Assembly (NCBI RefSeq): GCF_000009265.1
Contig: NC_008378.1
Location: forward strand, 1-64,000
DNA from: Rhizobium johnstonii 3841
GTDB lineage: Bacteria; Pseudomonadota; Alphaproteobacteria; Rhizobiales; Rhizobiaceae
Direction: 5' to 3'
DNA length: 64,000 nucleotides
The notes beneath the pieces are model-generated. The model was not told the origin of the DNA. It ran no database searches and was given only the letters and a program-made list of their open reading frames with translations. The stretch's first letter is position 1; the number at the start of each line of letters is the position of its first letter. The position numbers were made by a program, and so were the translations under genes. This document shows positions 63,715 through 64,000 of this stretch, in pieces.

Positions 63715-64000
63715 CTATCGTTTCAGATTGACGAGGACATCCATGATATCGGAGCCGGTCTGAAACACCTTGGAATTGGCGGTATAGCTGCGCTGCGCCT
63801 CGATCATTTCCGTCAGTTCGCCGGCGAGATCGACGTTCGAGCTTTCGAGAGCGCCGGACTGGATGGAGCCAAGCCCGTTCGTCTGCGGGAAGCCGGTGAC
63901 CGTGACGCCGGACAATCCGTTGGCACTGTAGACGTTGCCGCTGAGCAGCGTCAGATTGTCGGGGCTGGCGACCGTCGCGAGAGGGATCTGGTAGAGAGCC
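63715..64000 (-). CDS. flgE: Flagellar hook protein FlgE, C-terminal part (truncated by window edge)
   Basis: The last 94 codons of a gene that continues past the window. The end SNVDLAGELTEMIEAQRSY and NSKVFQTGSDIMDVLVNLKR is the conserved FlgE/FlgF/FlgG C-terminal helix; the preceding NGLGSIQSGALE is typical of the hook protein. It heads flgE-flgK-flgL. Confidence 0.92.
   Translation of the reverse strand, partial: ALYQIPLATVASPDNLTLLSGNVYSANGLSGVTVTGFPQTNGLGSIQSGALESSNVDLAGELTEMIEAQRSYTANSKVFQTGSDIMDVLVNLKR

Noticed and set aside
1..64000. CRISPR arrays, tRNA or rRNA genes, intact insertion sequences
   Set aside because: No regularly spaced repeats, no cloverleaf-like runs and no transposase motifs were recognised.

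Overview
The window reads as the start of a large repABC replicon (plasmid or chromid) from a fast-growing rhizobium, most likely the Rhizobium leguminosarum/etli group. Reasons: position 1 is the ATG of repA; repA-repB-repC follow in order with an antisense-RNA locus between repB and repC; the sequence is GC-rich; two intergenic repeats look rhizobial; and complete thu (trehalose-type) and ehu-eut (ectoine) operons are present in the gene order known from Sinorhizobium. No tRNA, rRNA, CRISPR array or intact insertion sequence was seen. Names rest on motif reading and gene order, since no database could be searched.

Layout. 1-3659: repABC partition and replication. 3773-9472: DapA-family aldolase, GntR regulator, a sugar ABC importer without an ATPase gene, and a PfkB kinase. 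9473-9995: a decayed phosphate-transport remnant (DUF47 plus Pit). 10291-16914: ugpBAEC for glycerol-3-phosphate import, a glycerophosphodiesterase, a GlpR-like DeoR regulator and a HAD phosphatase. 16872-33681: a carbohydrate catabolic island holding a second ATPase-less importer, LacI and DeoR regulators, two Gfo/Idh/MocA dehydrogenases, two TIM-barrel isomerase-like proteins, two alpha/beta hydrolases, a class I aldolase, a PfkB kinase, an orphan sugar-ABC ATPase, a pentulose-phosphate-epimerase-like protein and a ROK kinase. Its substrate is unknown. 34035-40269: thuEFGKAB.

40415-40810 is a small DUF4112 protein. 40981-55417 is the ectoine/5-hydroxyectoine module: quinone-oxidoreductase-like dehydrogenase, aminotransferase, aldehyde dehydrogenase and AsnC regulator on the minus strand; the MocR-type regulator EnuR and ehuABCD-eutABCDE on the plus strand. 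The importer brings in ectoine, EutD opens the ring, EutE removes the acetyl group, and the remaining enzymes carry the diaminobutyrate product toward central metabolism. 55461-57278 is a chemoreceptor. 57481-58136 is a VapBC-type toxin-antitoxin pair. 58177-60620 holds a small unknown protein and a DUF6502-DUF5666 pair. The window ends inside a plasmid-borne flgE-flgK-flgL operon, followed by a small gene resembling a phage DnaT-like protein.

Recurring regulatory structure: strong stem-loops lie directly after three binding-protein genes (ugpB, the 18748-19995 gene, thuE), where they probably set the high ratio of binding protein to permease. Perfect or near-perfect operator-like repeats precede ugpB, ehuA, the LacI- and DeoR-linked genes and vapBC.
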